A stretch of 64,000 nucleotides of DNA from JAUVPB01 sp965223695. GTDB lineage: Bacteria; Actinomycetota; Thermoleophilia; Gaiellales; Gaiellaceae. The stretch lies in the NCBI GenBank assembly GCA_965223695.1, contig CBDCXJ010000023.1:1-64000 (forward strand), in the 5' to 3' direction. Below the pieces are notes generated by a model. The model saw nothing but the letters and a program-made list of their open reading frames with translations. It made no database searches and had not been told where the DNA came from. Positions 26,671 to 34,497 of the stretch are shown one piece after another. Position 1 is the first letter of the stretch; each line of letters starts with the position of its first letter. The translations under genes were made by a program, and so were the position numbers.

Positions 26671-27852
26671 ATGACCGTCGCCGCGCTCACCGAGGAACAA
26701 GAGGAGATCATCGCCGCCGTACGGGACTTCGTCGACAAGGACGTCGTCCCGTACGCCTCAGACCTCGAACACGCCGACGAGTACCCCACGTCGATGGCCG
26801 AGACCATGCGCGAGATGGGTCTCTTCGCCACGACCATTCCCGAGGAGTACGGCGGTCTCGGGCTCGGCCTCGACACCTACGCGATGATCATCATGGAGCT
26901 CTCGCGCGGCTGGATCACGCTGCCCGGAATCCTCAACGGCAGCTTCATCGCCGCCTGGATGATCCGCCTGCACGGCACCGAGGAGCAGCGGCAGAAGTTC
27001 CTCCCCAAGCTGGCTGCCGCCGAAATCCGCGCGTCGTTCTCGATGACCGAGCCGCACGCCGGCTCCGACGTCCAGTCGATCCTCACGACCGCCGAGCGCG
27101 ACGGCGACGAGTACGTGATCAACGGCCAGAAGATGTGGGTCACGAACGGGTACCGGTCGGGAATCATCATGCTCCTCACCAAGACCGACCCGACGACCGA
27201 CCCACCCCACAAGGGCATGACCGGCTTCATCATCGAGAAGGAGCCCGAGACCGAGCCGCCCGGCCTGAAGATCCCGATGCCCGGCCTGAAGAAGCTCGGC
27301 TACAAGGGCGTCGAGTCGACCGAGCTCGTCTTCGATGGCTTCCGCACACCGGCGTCGAGCATCCTCGGCGGCGAAGAGGGCATCGGCTCCGGCTTCCAGT
27401 ACTTCATGAGCGGGATCGAGGTCGGTCGCGTAAACGTGGCCGCGCGCGGCGCCGGGCTCGCGCAGGCTGCGCTCGACGACTGCCTCAAATACGCCCAGGA
27501 GCGCGAGGCGTTCGGCAAGCCGATCGGCCACCACCAGGCGGTGCAGATGATGCTGGCGAAGATGGCGACGAAGGCCGAGGCGGCCCGGCTACTGACGGTG
27601 CAGGCCGCCCAGAAAAAAGCGACCGGCGAGCGCTCCGACCTGGAGGCCGGGATGGCGAAGTACTTCGCGACCGAGGCGGCGCAGGAGAACTCCGTTGACG
27701 CGCTACGAATTCACGGCGGCTACGGCTATTCGCTCGAGTACCGGCCCGAGCGGTATTACCGCGACGCGCCGCTCCTGATGATCGGCGAGGGGTCGAACGA
27801 GATCCAGCAGCTGATCATCGCCAGGCGGCTGCTCGAGAAGCACAAGGTCTGA
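26671..27852 (+). CDS. Acyl-CoA dehydrogenase family protein (second copy)
   Basis: This 393-residue flavoprotein oxidises an acyl-CoA at the alpha-beta bond. It has SMTEPHAGSDVQS in the beta domain, RIHGGYGYSLEYRPERYYRDA and MIGEGSNEIQQL, where the Glu is in the canonical catalytic position. This contrasts with the other two copies in the window. ATG 26671 is chosen because it begins the typical helix (LTEEQEEIIAAVRDFV); upstream codons of the open frame overlap the PrpD gene. It lies 43 bp after that gene and ends the plus-strand set, followed by a CCGCC/GGCGG hairpin at 27860-27875. Confidence 0.9.
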   Translation: MTVAALTEEQEEIIAAVRDFVDKDVVPYASDLEHADEYPTSMAETMREMGLFATTIPEEYGGLGLGLDTYAMIIMELSRGWITLPGILNGSFIAAWMIRLHGTEEQRQKFLPKLAAAEIRASFSMTEPHAGSDVQSILTTAERDGDEYVINGQKMWVTNGYRSGIIMLLTKTDPTTDPPHKGMTGFIIEKEPETEPPGLKIPMPGLKKLGYKGVESTELVFDGFRTPASSILGGEEGIGSGFQYFMSGIEVGRVNVAARGAGLAQAALDDCLKYAQEREAFGKPIGHHQAVQMMLAKMATKAEAARLLTVQAAQKKATGERSDLEAGMAKYFATEAAQENSVDALRIHGGYGYSLEYRPERYYRDAPLLMIGEGSNEIQQLIIARRLLEKHKV

Positions 27853-27866
27853 GCCGCCCCCGCCGA

Positions 27867-27933
27867 GTGCGGCGGTCTCGAAAACCGTTATCCGTCGTTT
27901 GGCGGATCGAGAGTTCGAATCTCTCCCCCTCCG
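27867..27933 (+). repeat. tRNA-Ser(CGA) 3' fragment, direct repeat copy 1
   Basis: This stretch folds as the 3' part of a tRNA-Ser. The anticodon arm is GCGGT-CTCGAAA-ACCGT with anticodon CGA, followed by a long variable arm (ATCCG paired with CGGAT), a normal T arm (GAGAG-TTCGAAT-CTCTC) and the 3' acceptor strand CCCCTCC plus discriminator G. The matching 5' acceptor strand GGAGGGG and a proper D arm are missing upstream, so it is not a working tRNA gene. A diverged copy lies 1210 bp downstream. The 3' end of a tRNA gene is the usual attachment site of integrating elements. Confidence 0.8.
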
Positions 27934-27934
27934 T

Positions 27935-27969
27935 GAGATAGCGCGTTATCTCCCGCCTGGCGGGGGATA
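27935..27969 (+). terminator. Two alternative hairpins after the tRNA fragment
   Basis: GAGATA at 27935-27940 pairs perfectly with TATCTC at 27947-27952. The same TATCTCCC (27947-27954) can instead pair with GGGGGATA (27962-27969) with one G-T pair. The octamer GATAGCGC occurs at 27937 and 27966. The two folds exclude each other, as in an attenuator, but no open frame that would control it is evident. It could simply be the old tRNA terminator. Confidence 0.4.
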
Positions 27970-28048
27970 GCGCCGTGTTCGGGTTGTTCGTGGCGGGACG
28001 GCGGTGAAACCGCTGGAGGGCGCCTGAGGCGGCTCGGGACGGGTGGTT

Positions 28049-28070
28049 ACTGGCGCGCGACTGGCGCGCA
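28049..28070. repeat. Tandem 11-bp repeat ACTGGCGCGCR
   Basis: Two head-to-tail copies, ACTGGCGCGCG then ACTGGCGCGCA. A similar pair (CTGGCGCGCA, two bases, CTGGCGCGCG) is at 29003-29025 on the other side of the exported-protein gene. Function unknown; could be a recombinase arm site. Confidence 0.6.
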
Positions 28071-28196
28071 CCCGGAGAGCCCTTGCCCTCGGACACCGCG
28101 TCCGCCGCCCGATCTCGGCCGTCGAGGCCCTGCTATAGGCTTGCTGCGCGGTCGACCCTGGTGGTCGAAGAGATGTCGATGGTGGGAGGCGATTTC

Positions 28197-28904
28197 ATGC
28201 GACGAGTGTTGATTGGCTTGGCCGTGGTGCTGCTCGCAGGGTTAATCGCGGGGCCAGCCGCCGCTACGAACAGCAAGGCGTCGGACGAGCGCAGCCACGG
28301 GCACGCGTTCCACATGTTCTTCGGGCACCATCCGTTCCACTTCGGCCATTTCCACGTGGACACGGGCGACATCATGAACCAGGGCGGCAAGGGCGTCGCC
28401 TCAGAGGACGGGGCAAAGGTGCTGCGCACGCACCACGGCGTGCACCTCAAGATGACGATGCCAACGCCCGAGTCGGGCAAGTACCTCTACCCGGAAGCCG
28501 CTGAGGGGAGAGAGGCAATCGAGCCGGGCTGGCCCGAGGTCTTCACGGGCTGGGCGTTCATCTTCAACTTCCCGGACAAGTGCAACGGGCCGTGTGACGG
28601 CGACGACCTCGGCGACACACCCGCCCAGGGCGGCGTCTCCAACTGGGCTGGCGAGATCATCTGGCGCGACACCCTCGAGCTCAGGGGACACGTCGCACGC
28701 GACACGATGCTCGGCAACCCACCCGGCCTGCCCAAGGTCAGGTTCAGCAACCCCAAGGGCGCCGAGATTCACCTGGCAATCGCACCGCACGGCGCGATCA
28801 TCCGCGAGTCGATCGTCGCGCAGACGACCTTGCCCGTCGGCAGCCCAATGTGTGGCTGCTGGTGGGTTGGAGTTGTCCTGCCTGGCGGCGGGGGCTCTCA
28901 CTAA
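28197..28904 (+). CDS. Exported histidine-rich protein, uncharacterised
   Basis: This 235-residue protein has a clear signal peptide (MRRVLIGLAVVLLAG, likely cut after GPAAA). Residues 34-53 contain eight histidines in twenty positions, a probable metal-binding segment. The rest is a beta-rich domain with DKCNGPCDGDD, a central GHVARD stretch, PKGAEIHLAIAPHG and a closing MCGCWW. The late part resembles a family of actinobacterial exported proteins with a GAEIHLVVR-like strand, which I know only as uncharacterised. ATG 28197 is chosen over the in-frame ATGs at 28173 and 28179 because GGGAGG lies 7 bases upstream and it starts the signal peptide. The gene lies alone between the two tRNA-Ser fragments and is followed by a strong terminator. 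Confidence 0.8.
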   Translation: MRRVLIGLAVVLLAGLIAGPAAATNSKASDERSHGHAFHMFFGHHPFHFGHFHVDTGDIMNQGGKGVASEDGAKVLRTHHGVHLKMTMPTPESGKYLYPEAAEGREAIEPGWPEVFTGWAFIFNFPDKCNGPCDGDDLGDTPAQGGVSNWAGEIIWRDTLELRGHVARDTMLGNPPGLPKVRFSNPKGAEIHLAIAPHGAIIRESIVAQTTLPVGSPMCGCWWVGVVLPGGGGSH

Positions 28905-28919
28905 CACCAGGAAATATCG

Positions 28920-28966
28920 GAGCCCAGTGCCGCGCCTACTTGCATGGTGGGCGCGGCACTCGGCTT
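28920..28966 (+). terminator. Strong intrinsic terminator
   Basis: AGTGCCGCGCC (28926-28936) pairs with GGCGCGGCACT (28950-28960) over 11 bp. After one mismatch the stem extends by GAGCC with GGCTT, and TTTCT follows. It lies 15 bp after the exported-protein stop codon. Confidence 0.85.
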
Positions 28967-29002
28967 TCTGCACGGCCAATGGCGATAGCCGCGTGAGACT
29001 CC

Positions 29003-29025
29003 ACTGGCGCGCAGGCTGGCGCGCG
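29003..29025. repeat. CTGGCGCGC repeat pair, second site
   Basis: CTGGCGCGCA at 29004-29013 and CTGGCGCGCG at 29016-29025, matching the tandem repeat at 28049-28070. It lies about 50 bp before the second tRNA-Ser fragment. Confidence 0.55.
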
Positions 29026-29076
29026 CCTGCTCTCCCTACCTCGAAATCGCCCTGCTCATGGGCATTTCGGCGAAGG

Positions 29077-29143
29077 GTGCGGCGGTCTCGAAAACCGCGA
29101 TCTGTCGTTCGGCGGATCGAGAGATCTACTCTCTCCTCGTTCG
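29077..29143 (+). repeat. tRNA-Ser(CGA) fragment, degenerate direct repeat copy 2
   Basis: 57 of 67 bases match copy 1 without any gap. The anticodon arm is intact and even perfectly paired (GCGGT-CTCGAAA-ACCGC), and the variable arm still pairs. The T loop has changed from TTCGAAT to ATCTACT although its GAGAG/CTCTC stem remains, and the acceptor strand is lost. It cannot be a functional tRNA. Confidence 0.8.
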
Positions 29144-29274
29144 TGCCAGGCGACGCGAGCGCAACGACACGACGGTAGCTCCCGCGCAGCTGCCCCGCCC
29201 ATTGCGCGACAGCCGCATCCGGCGGCTATTGTCAAGCGTGTCTACGACCTCATTCGGGGCAGTCGCTTAGACCG

Positions 29275-30315
29275 ATGAGGGTCGGGATTCTGACAGGAGG
29301 CGGCGACTGTCCAGGCTTGAACGCGGTGATTCGCGCGGCCACTCGGCGCCTCCTGGATGGCGGTCGCGAGGTGCTTGGAATCCGCGGCGGCTGGAAAGGT
29401 CTAGTCGAATCTCAGTTGGAGCCCCTCGACCACCGCGCCGTCTCGGGGATCCTTCACCGTGGAGGCACCATTCTCGGCACGAGTCGGACGAACCCGTATC
29501 GGCTCGAGGGCGGCGTCGAGGCGCTGAGAGACACGCTCGCGAGCGAGCACCTCGGCGGCGTGATCGCGATCGGCGGCGAGGACACGCTCGGCGTTGCGGC
29601 TCGCCTGCACGCAGACCATGGGCTGGCCGTGGTCGGCGTTCCAAAGACGATCGACAACGATCTGGCTGGCACTGACTACACGTTCGGGTTCGACACGGCG
29701 GTCTCGGTCGCGACCGAGGCGATCGACCGCCTGCATACGACGGCGGAGTCCCACAACCGCGTGATGGTCGTCGAGGTCATGGGCCGCCACACGGGTTGGA
29801 TCGCGGTGATGAGCGCGATCGCCGGCGGCGCGGACGTCGTCCTGATCCCTGAGGAGCCGATGACGCTCGACGCCTGCTGCGAGGAGCTGCGGCGTCGCCA
29901 CGCCCGTGGCAAGGATTTCTCGATCGCCGTCGTCAGCGAGGGCTACCCGCTCCGACGGGAGTCTGGCGAGAACGAGCTCGTGACCCGTGCCGGCGGCGTC
30001 GATCAGTTCGGGCATGTGCGCCTCGGCGGAGTCGGCGAGGTGGTGGCGCAAGCGATCGAGGAACAGACCGGCTTCGAGACCCGCGTGACCGTGCTCGGGC
30101 ACGTACAGCGCGGTGGCTCGCCGACGGCGCGCGACCGGGTGCTCGCCACCCGGTTCGGGCTTTCAGCCGCCGACCTCATCAGCGCCGGTGGCTCCGGCCG
30201 GATGGTGGCGCTGCGCGGTGACGACGTCATCGACGTCCCGCTTGCTGAGGCAGTCGCCGGCCTCAAGACCGTACCGCCAGAATGGCACGCGGTCGCGCGC
30301 ACATTCTTTGGCTAG
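29275..30315 (+). CDS. pfkA: 6-phosphofructokinase, probably pyrophosphate-dependent
   Basis: This 346-residue enzyme phosphorylates fructose 6-phosphate to the 1,6-bisphosphate. It has GILTGGGDCPGLNAVIR at the N terminus, IAIGGEDTLGVA around residues 98-107, VPKTIDNDL at 122-130, EVMGRHTGW and GHVQRGGSPTARDR. Asp103 and Lys124 sit where ATP-dependent E. coli PfkA has glycines (104 and 124). That Asp/Lys pair is the known mark of pyrophosphate-dependent enzymes such as the one from Amycolatopsis methanolica. The reaction would then be reversible and save ATP. The gene stands alone, with an AGCCGCGC/GCGCGGCT terminator after it. Confidence 0.9.
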   Translation: MRVGILTGGGDCPGLNAVIRAATRRLLDGGREVLGIRGGWKGLVESQLEPLDHRAVSGILHRGGTILGTSRTNPYRLEGGVEALRDTLASEHLGGVIAIGGEDTLGVAARLHADHGLAVVGVPKTIDNDLAGTDYTFGFDTAVSVATEAIDRLHTTAESHNRVMVVEVMGRHTGWIAVMSAIAGGADVVLIPEEPMTLDACCEELRRRHARGKDFSIAVVSEGYPLRRESGENELVTRAGGVDQFGHVRLGGVGEVVAQAIEEQTGFETRVTVLGHVQRGGSPTARDRVLATRFGLSAADLISAGGSGRMVALRGDDVIDVPLAEAVAGLKTVPPEWHAVARTFFG

Positions 30316-30336
30316 CCGCGCAACCGTCGCGCGGCT
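30314..30336. terminator. Hairpin terminator between convergent genes
   Basis: AGCCGCGC (30314-30321) and GCGCGGCT (30329-30336) form a perfect 8-bp stem with a 7-base loop that starts inside the phosphofructokinase stop codon. No T run follows. It could serve both convergent genes. Confidence 0.65.
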
Positions 30337-30392
30337 CCGCCAAGAGCACGTGACGCCATCAGAGGCGGCCCTCAGACCGTCGTCACTACTTG

Positions 30393-31231
30393 CTACCTGG
30401 TAGCCACAACGCAGCGCGCGTGGAGCGGGAAACGAGGCTGTCCATCGAGCTCGAGTTCGCAAACGCGCTCGAGAGCGAGGGCTCGAATGCGCTCGCGGGC
30501 GGCATCGTCGACTTGCGCGAGCCCTGCGACGACCGGGGCGGCGATCTCCGTGACGAACTCCCAGTACTTGGCGGCCGAGCTGACCAGGAGCTCGTCACGA
30601 ACGTCGACCTCGCGAACGTCCTGCAGTCCGGCCGCCTCGAACATCTCACTGACAACGCCGGGCGTCGCGAATCGAAACACGCCGGGCGCATCCGGCGGAG
30701 CAGGAAGCTCGATCTCCGTCGCGATCGCCGCCATCGGGATCGTTGCCCAGGATTGTCCTCCGGCTCCGCCCACACCGAGATGCAGACCTTGCCGCCCGGT
30801 TTCAGCACGCGCCGGAACTCGCTGACGGCGGCTGTTGCGTTGGGCACGAACATCAATCCGAACCGGCAGCTGACGCTGTCAAAGGAGTCTTCAGGAAACG
30901 GGAGATCATCGGCGCTGCAGGCGAGGATCTCGACGTTCGAGATACCTAGATGCTCGGCCTTCCTCCTCGCGATGTCGAGCATGCCGCTGGCGAGATCGGT
31001 CAACACGACCCTGCCGCGCGGCGCCAGACCCGCGATCGTGAGGCCGGGCTCCCCGGTACCGGACGCAACATCGAGGTGCTCCGCGGACTCGCCGACAGCG
31101 AGCATGCGAAGCATCTCATCGCCGACCTGCTCGATCATCCGCAGGACTAGGTCGTCCCACTTGTCCCATCCCTCAGAGAACCTCTCCCACGACTCACGCT
31201 GCTGCTCGCGAGCCTCGTCAACGTGTGCCAT
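30393..31231 (-). pseudogene. Class I SAM-dependent methyltransferase, frameshifted
   Basis: The N-terminal part (from ATG 31231) has the SAM-binding motif LDVASGTGEPGLTIAGL, then the acidic VVLTDLAS, CSADDLPFPEDSFDSV and RRVLKPGGKVCISVWAEPEDN, as in UbiE/MenG-like methyltransferases. At about 30750 one base is missing between AAT CC and TGG, and the protein continues in another frame (ATIPMAAIATEIELP to the stop at 30393). Both parts are well conserved, so the gene is a sequencing error or only recently broken. The acceptor substrate is unknown. It converges on the phosphofructokinase gene. Confidence 0.78.
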
Positions 31232-31330
31232 CAGGGCTCCTTCTCACAGTTTGGCGACGGCACGCTACCTCGGGCGCCGCGCGCACACAGCCTTCAGCTG
31301 CGCTGGGCGCGCTAGCGTACCGAGAACAAG

Positions 31331-32686
31331 GTGAATGACGAGCATCCACAGCCGCCGAGCGAGGGCGACGGCCCCGACGCGTTCGGCTTCGATACGCGGG
31401 CAGTCCACGCCGGCCAGCGGCCCGACCCGACTACTGGCGCGCGCGCCGTGCCGATCTACCAGACGACGAGCTACGTCTTCGAGGATCCTGACGCAGCGGC
31501 GGCCTACTTCAATCTGCAGGAGTACGGCAACACCTACTCGCGGATCATGAACCCGACCGTGGCCGCGTTCGAGGAGCGGATGGCGAGCCTCGAGCGCGGA
31601 GCGGGTGGGGTCGCGTTCGCGAGCGGTCTCGCGGCGCAGGCGGCGACCTTCGCCACGATCTTCGAGCCGGGTGACCAGATCGTCTCCTCCTCGGCGCTGT
31701 ACGGCGGGACGGTCACGCAGCTGAAGCACCTGACGCGCAAGCTCTCGATCGAGCTGACCTTCGTCGACCCGGACGACCTCGACGCCTGGCGCGGCGCGAT
31801 CACCGAGCGCACCAAGGCCCTCTTCGCCGAGACGATCGGTAACCCGGGCGGGAACGTGCTCGACATCGAGGCCGTCGCCGAGATCGCTCACGCGAGCGAG
31901 ACGCCGCTGATCGTGGACAACACGTTCGCGACGCCCTACCTCTGCCGGCCCATCGAGTGGGGGGCCGACATCGTTGTCAACTCGGCGACGAAGTTCATCG
32001 GAGGCCATGGCACCTCGATCGGTGGCATGGTCGTCGAGAGCGGCCTCTTCGACTGGTCGAACGGGCGCTACCCGGTCGTTGCCGAGCCCTCATCGGCGTA
32101 TCACGGTCTCAACTTTCACGAAACGTTTGGCGTCTACGGCTTCCTGATGAAGCTCCGCGCCGAGACGCTCCGCGACCTCGGTGCGGCGCTGGCTCCGTTC
32201 AACGCCTTCCTCTTTCTCCAGGGCCTCGAGACGCTCTCGCTTCGAATGGAGCGCCACGTCGAGAACGCGCTCGCCGTCGCGACCTGGCTCTCGCATCGCT
32301 CCGACGTCGAGCGCATCACGTACCCCGGCCTCAACGACAGCCCGTACCGCGCGCTCGTTGAGCGCTACCTCCCCGGTGGGGCCGGCGCAGTCTTCTCGTT
32401 CGACCTGCCGGGCGGACGCGAGGCCGGCAAGCGCTTCATCGAGACGCTCGAGCTATGGAGTCACTTGGCCAACGTCGGCGACGCCAAGAGCCTCGTCATC
32501 CATCCGGCGTCGACCACGCACCGCCAGCTCTCGGATGACGAGCTCGAAGCCGCCGGGATCGCGGCCGGCACCATCAGGCTCTCGGTCGGCCTCGAGGACG
32601 TCGAAGACCTTCTCCACGACCTCGAGCGCGCTCTCGACGCAGTTGCGGCGAGCGAGCACCTGAGCGCGGCAACGGAACCGGCGTGA
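31331..32686 (+). CDS. metY: O-acetylhomoserine sulfhydrylase / aminocarboxypropyltransferase
   Basis: This 451-residue PLP enzyme of the Cys/Met metabolism family makes homocysteine from O-acetylhomoserine and sulfide. It shows FDTRAVHAGQRPDPTTGARA, PIYQTTSYVFEDPD, YSRIMNPT, ASGLAAQ, VDNTFATPYLCRP and NSATKFIGGHGT, whose Lys carries PLP. The homology to MetY, not MetB or MetC, rests on the length and the QEYGNTYSRIMNPT stretch. The start is GTG 31331. The last four bases overlap the CoA-binding protein gene (GTGA), a pairing I associate with metY in actinobacteria. Confidence 0.92.
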   Translation: MNDEHPQPPSEGDGPDAFGFDTRAVHAGQRPDPTTGARAVPIYQTTSYVFEDPDAAAAYFNLQEYGNTYSRIMNPTVAAFEERMASLERGAGGVAFASGLAAQAATFATIFEPGDQIVSSSALYGGTVTQLKHLTRKLSIELTFVDPDDLDAWRGAITERTKALFAETIGNPGGNVLDIEAVAEIAHASETPLIVDNTFATPYLCRPIEWGADIVVNSATKFIGGHGTSIGGMVVESGLFDWSNGRYPVVAEPSSAYHGLNFHETFGVYGFLMKLRAETLRDLGAALAPFNAFLFLQGLETLSLRMERHVENALAVATWLSHRSDVERITYPGLNDSPYRALVERYLPGGAGAVFSFDLPGGREAGKRFIETLELWSHLANVGDAKSLVIHPASTTHRQLSDDELEAAGIAAGTIRLSVGLEDVEDLLHDLERALDAVAASEHLSAATEPA

Positions 32687-33177
32687 GCATGATCGACCTG
32701 AGCCCGTACCAGGACGTCGCCCGTATCCGACGTGTGTTGCACAACTCGCGCACGATCGCGGTCGTCGGCCTCTCACCCAACGAGCTGCGCGCGAGCAACT
32801 TCGTTGGCTTCTACCTCAAGCGCCACGGCTACAACGTGATCCCAGTCAACCCGCGTGCCGAGGAGATCCTCGGCGCGAAGAGCTACGCGTCGCTGAGCGA
32901 GATCCCGGGACCGGTCGACATCGTCAACGTGTTCCGCGCCCCGGACGCCGTCCCGGACATCGCCCGCGAGGCAGTCGAGATCGGCGCCAAAACACTCTGG
33001 CTCCAGTTCGGCGTCATCAGCCCGGAAGGCGCGCAGATTGCGACCGACGGCGGCCTGACCGTGATCATGGATCGCTGCCTCAAAGTCGAGCACGCGCGGC
33101 ACATCGGGCGCATGCACTGGCTCGGCTTCAACACGCACCGCGTGACCTCGCGGCGGGCGGCCGCGAACGGAGGCTGA
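32683..33177 (+). CDS. CoA-binding domain protein (YccU-like)
   Basis: This 164-residue protein is a single Rossmann-like CoA-binding domain: TIAVVGLSPNELRASNFVGFYLKRHGY, VIPVNPRAEEILG, VDIVNVFRAPDAVPDIAREA, LWLQFGVISPEGA and VIMDRCLKVEH. The DRCLKVEH ending with its Cys is typical for YccU-like proteins. It starts with GTG overlapping the metY stop, so translation is coupled. A role in sensing or supplying acyl-CoA for homoserine acetylation is inference. Confidence 0.85.
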   Translation: MSMIDLSPYQDVARIRRVLHNSRTIAVVGLSPNELRASNFVGFYLKRHGYNVIPVNPRAEEILGAKSYASLSEIPGPVDIVNVFRAPDAVPDIAREAVEIGAKTLWLQFGVISPEGAQIATDGGLTVIMDRCLKVEHARHIGRMHWLGFNTHRVTSRRAAANGG

Positions 33178-33183
33178 AAACGT

Positions 33184-34347
33184 ATGGACTTCACCATCCC
33201 CGAAGAGCTCGACGAGATCCGCGCTGGCGTCCGCGAGCTCTGCGAGAGGTTCCCCGGCGAGTACTGGCGCGAGCTCGAACCCGACACCTACCCGGAGGAG
33301 TTCGTCAACGCCCTCACCGAGGACGGCTGGCTCTCGGCGCTGATTCCCGAGGAGTACGGGGGCGCCGGCCTGACGATCACGGCCGCCAGCGCGATCATGG
33401 AGGAGATCAACGCCACCGGCTGCAACTCGGGCGCCTGTCACGCCCAGATGTACACGATGGGCACGATCCTGAGGCACGGCTCCGACGAGCAGAAAGACCG
33501 CTTCCTCCCCAAGATCGCAGCCGGTGAGCTCAGGCTCCAGGCCTTTGGGGTCACCGAGCCGACCGCCGGATCCGACACGACCCAGATCCAGACCACGGCG
33601 ACGCCGAACGGCGAGGGCTACCTGGTCAAGGGCCAGAAGATCTGGACGTCACGCGCGCTCCATTCCGATCTGATGCTGCTGCTCGCACGGACGACGCCAG
33701 CGGATGAGGTCGAGAAGAAGACGCTCGGGCTCTCGACCTTCATCGTCGACATGAAGCAGGCGCTCGACGCGGGCAAGATGACGATCCGCCCGATCAAGAC
33801 GCTGATGAACCATGCGACGACCGAGATCTTCTTCGACGACGTCTTCGTCCCGAGCGAGAACCTCGTCGGTGAGAAGGACAAGGGCTTCCGCTACATCCTC
33901 GACGGCATGAACGCCGAGCGCGTCCTGATCGCCGCCGAGTGCATCGGCGACGGGCGCTGGTTCATCGAGAAGGCCTCCGCCTACGCGTCAGAGCGCGAGG
34001 TCTTCGGGCGCCCGATCGGGGCAAACCAGGGGATCCAGTTCCCAATCGCAGAGGCGCACGCTGCGATCGAGGCAGCGAACCTGATGCGCTACAAGGCAGC
34101 CTGGCTGTTCGAGCAGGGCCTGCCGTGCGGGGCTGAAGCGAACATGGCCAAGTACCTCGGGGCGGAAGCCGCGTGGCAGGCTGCCAACGCGTGCCTCGAC
34201 ACCCACGGCGGCTTCGGCTTCGCCGAGGAGTACGACATCGAGCGCAAGTTCCGCGAGACCCGCCTCTACAAGGTCGCGCCGGTCTCGAACAACCTGATCC
34301 TCGCCTACCTGGGACAGCACGTCCTCGGTATGCCGCGCTCCTACTAG
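33184..34347 (+). CDS. Acyl-CoA dehydrogenase family protein (third copy)
   Basis: This 387-residue flavoprotein has FGVTEPTAGSDTTQIQTTA in the beta domain, NAERVLIAAECIGDGRWF, and DTHGGFGFAEEYDIERKFRETR before the C-terminal helix. The position of the usual catalytic Glu reads YKVAPVSNNLILAY, so the base is missing there, a feature I recall from a known side branch that ends in VLGLPRSY as here. It begins 6 bp after the CoA-binding gene and probably belongs to the same transcript. Acyl substrate unknown. Confidence 0.88.
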   Translation: MDFTIPEELDEIRAGVRELCERFPGEYWRELEPDTYPEEFVNALTEDGWLSALIPEEYGGAGLTITAASAIMEEINATGCNSGACHAQMYTMGTILRHGSDEQKDRFLPKIAAGELRLQAFGVTEPTAGSDTTQIQTTATPNGEGYLVKGQKIWTSRALHSDLMLLLARTTPADEVEKKTLGLSTFIVDMKQALDAGKMTIRPIKTLMNHATTEIFFDDVFVPSENLVGEKDKGFRYILDGMNAERVLIAAECIGDGRWFIEKASAYASEREVFGRPIGANQGIQFPIAEAHAAIEAANLMRYKAAWLFEQGLPCGAEANMAKYLGAEAAWQAANACLDTHGGFGFAEEYDIERKFRETRLYKVAPVSNNLILAYLGQHVLGMPRSY

Positions 34348-34497
34348 CGTCCGCGCCCCACGGCGGCTCGTGCCCCACGCGCGAGGGCGCGCGCTCCCAC
34401 TCGCCCCGGCTCGGCGAACGCGTTACGCTAGGCGCCGCCGCTTCCCGCGACGAGAACCAGATTCGTACCGCCCGTACTCCCGCTACGCCGTTCCCAA

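Larger units (their letters stand above)
27853..28196. other. Gene-free stretch with tRNA fragment, hairpins and tandem repeat
   Basis: No protein gene is supported here. The stretch holds the first tRNA-Ser 3' fragment (27867-27933), two alternative hairpins (27935-27969), a tandem 11-bp repeat ACTGGCGCGCR at 28049-28070, and then the promoter and leader of the exported-protein gene. A minus-strand open frame crossing the tRNA fragment gives the false GERFELSIR-type peptide often produced by tRNA-Ser genes. Confidence 0.7.
28905..29274. other. Gene-free stretch with terminator, repeat pair and tRNA fragment
   Basis: No convincing gene. It holds the terminator at 28920-28966, the CTGGCGCGC repeat pair at 29003-29025, the degenerate tRNA-Ser fragment at 29077-29143, and the upstream region of the phosphofructokinase gene. 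Confidence 0.65.

Noticed and set aside
27867..27933. Working tRNA-Ser gene
   Set aside because: The 5' acceptor strand and D arm are missing, so only a 3' fragment is present.
27815..28096. Minus-strand open frame of 93 codons with GERFELSIRQTTDNG
   Set aside because: This peptide is the translation of a tRNA-Ser sequence and is a familiar false gene; it crosses the tRNA fragment and the end of the dehydrogenase gene.
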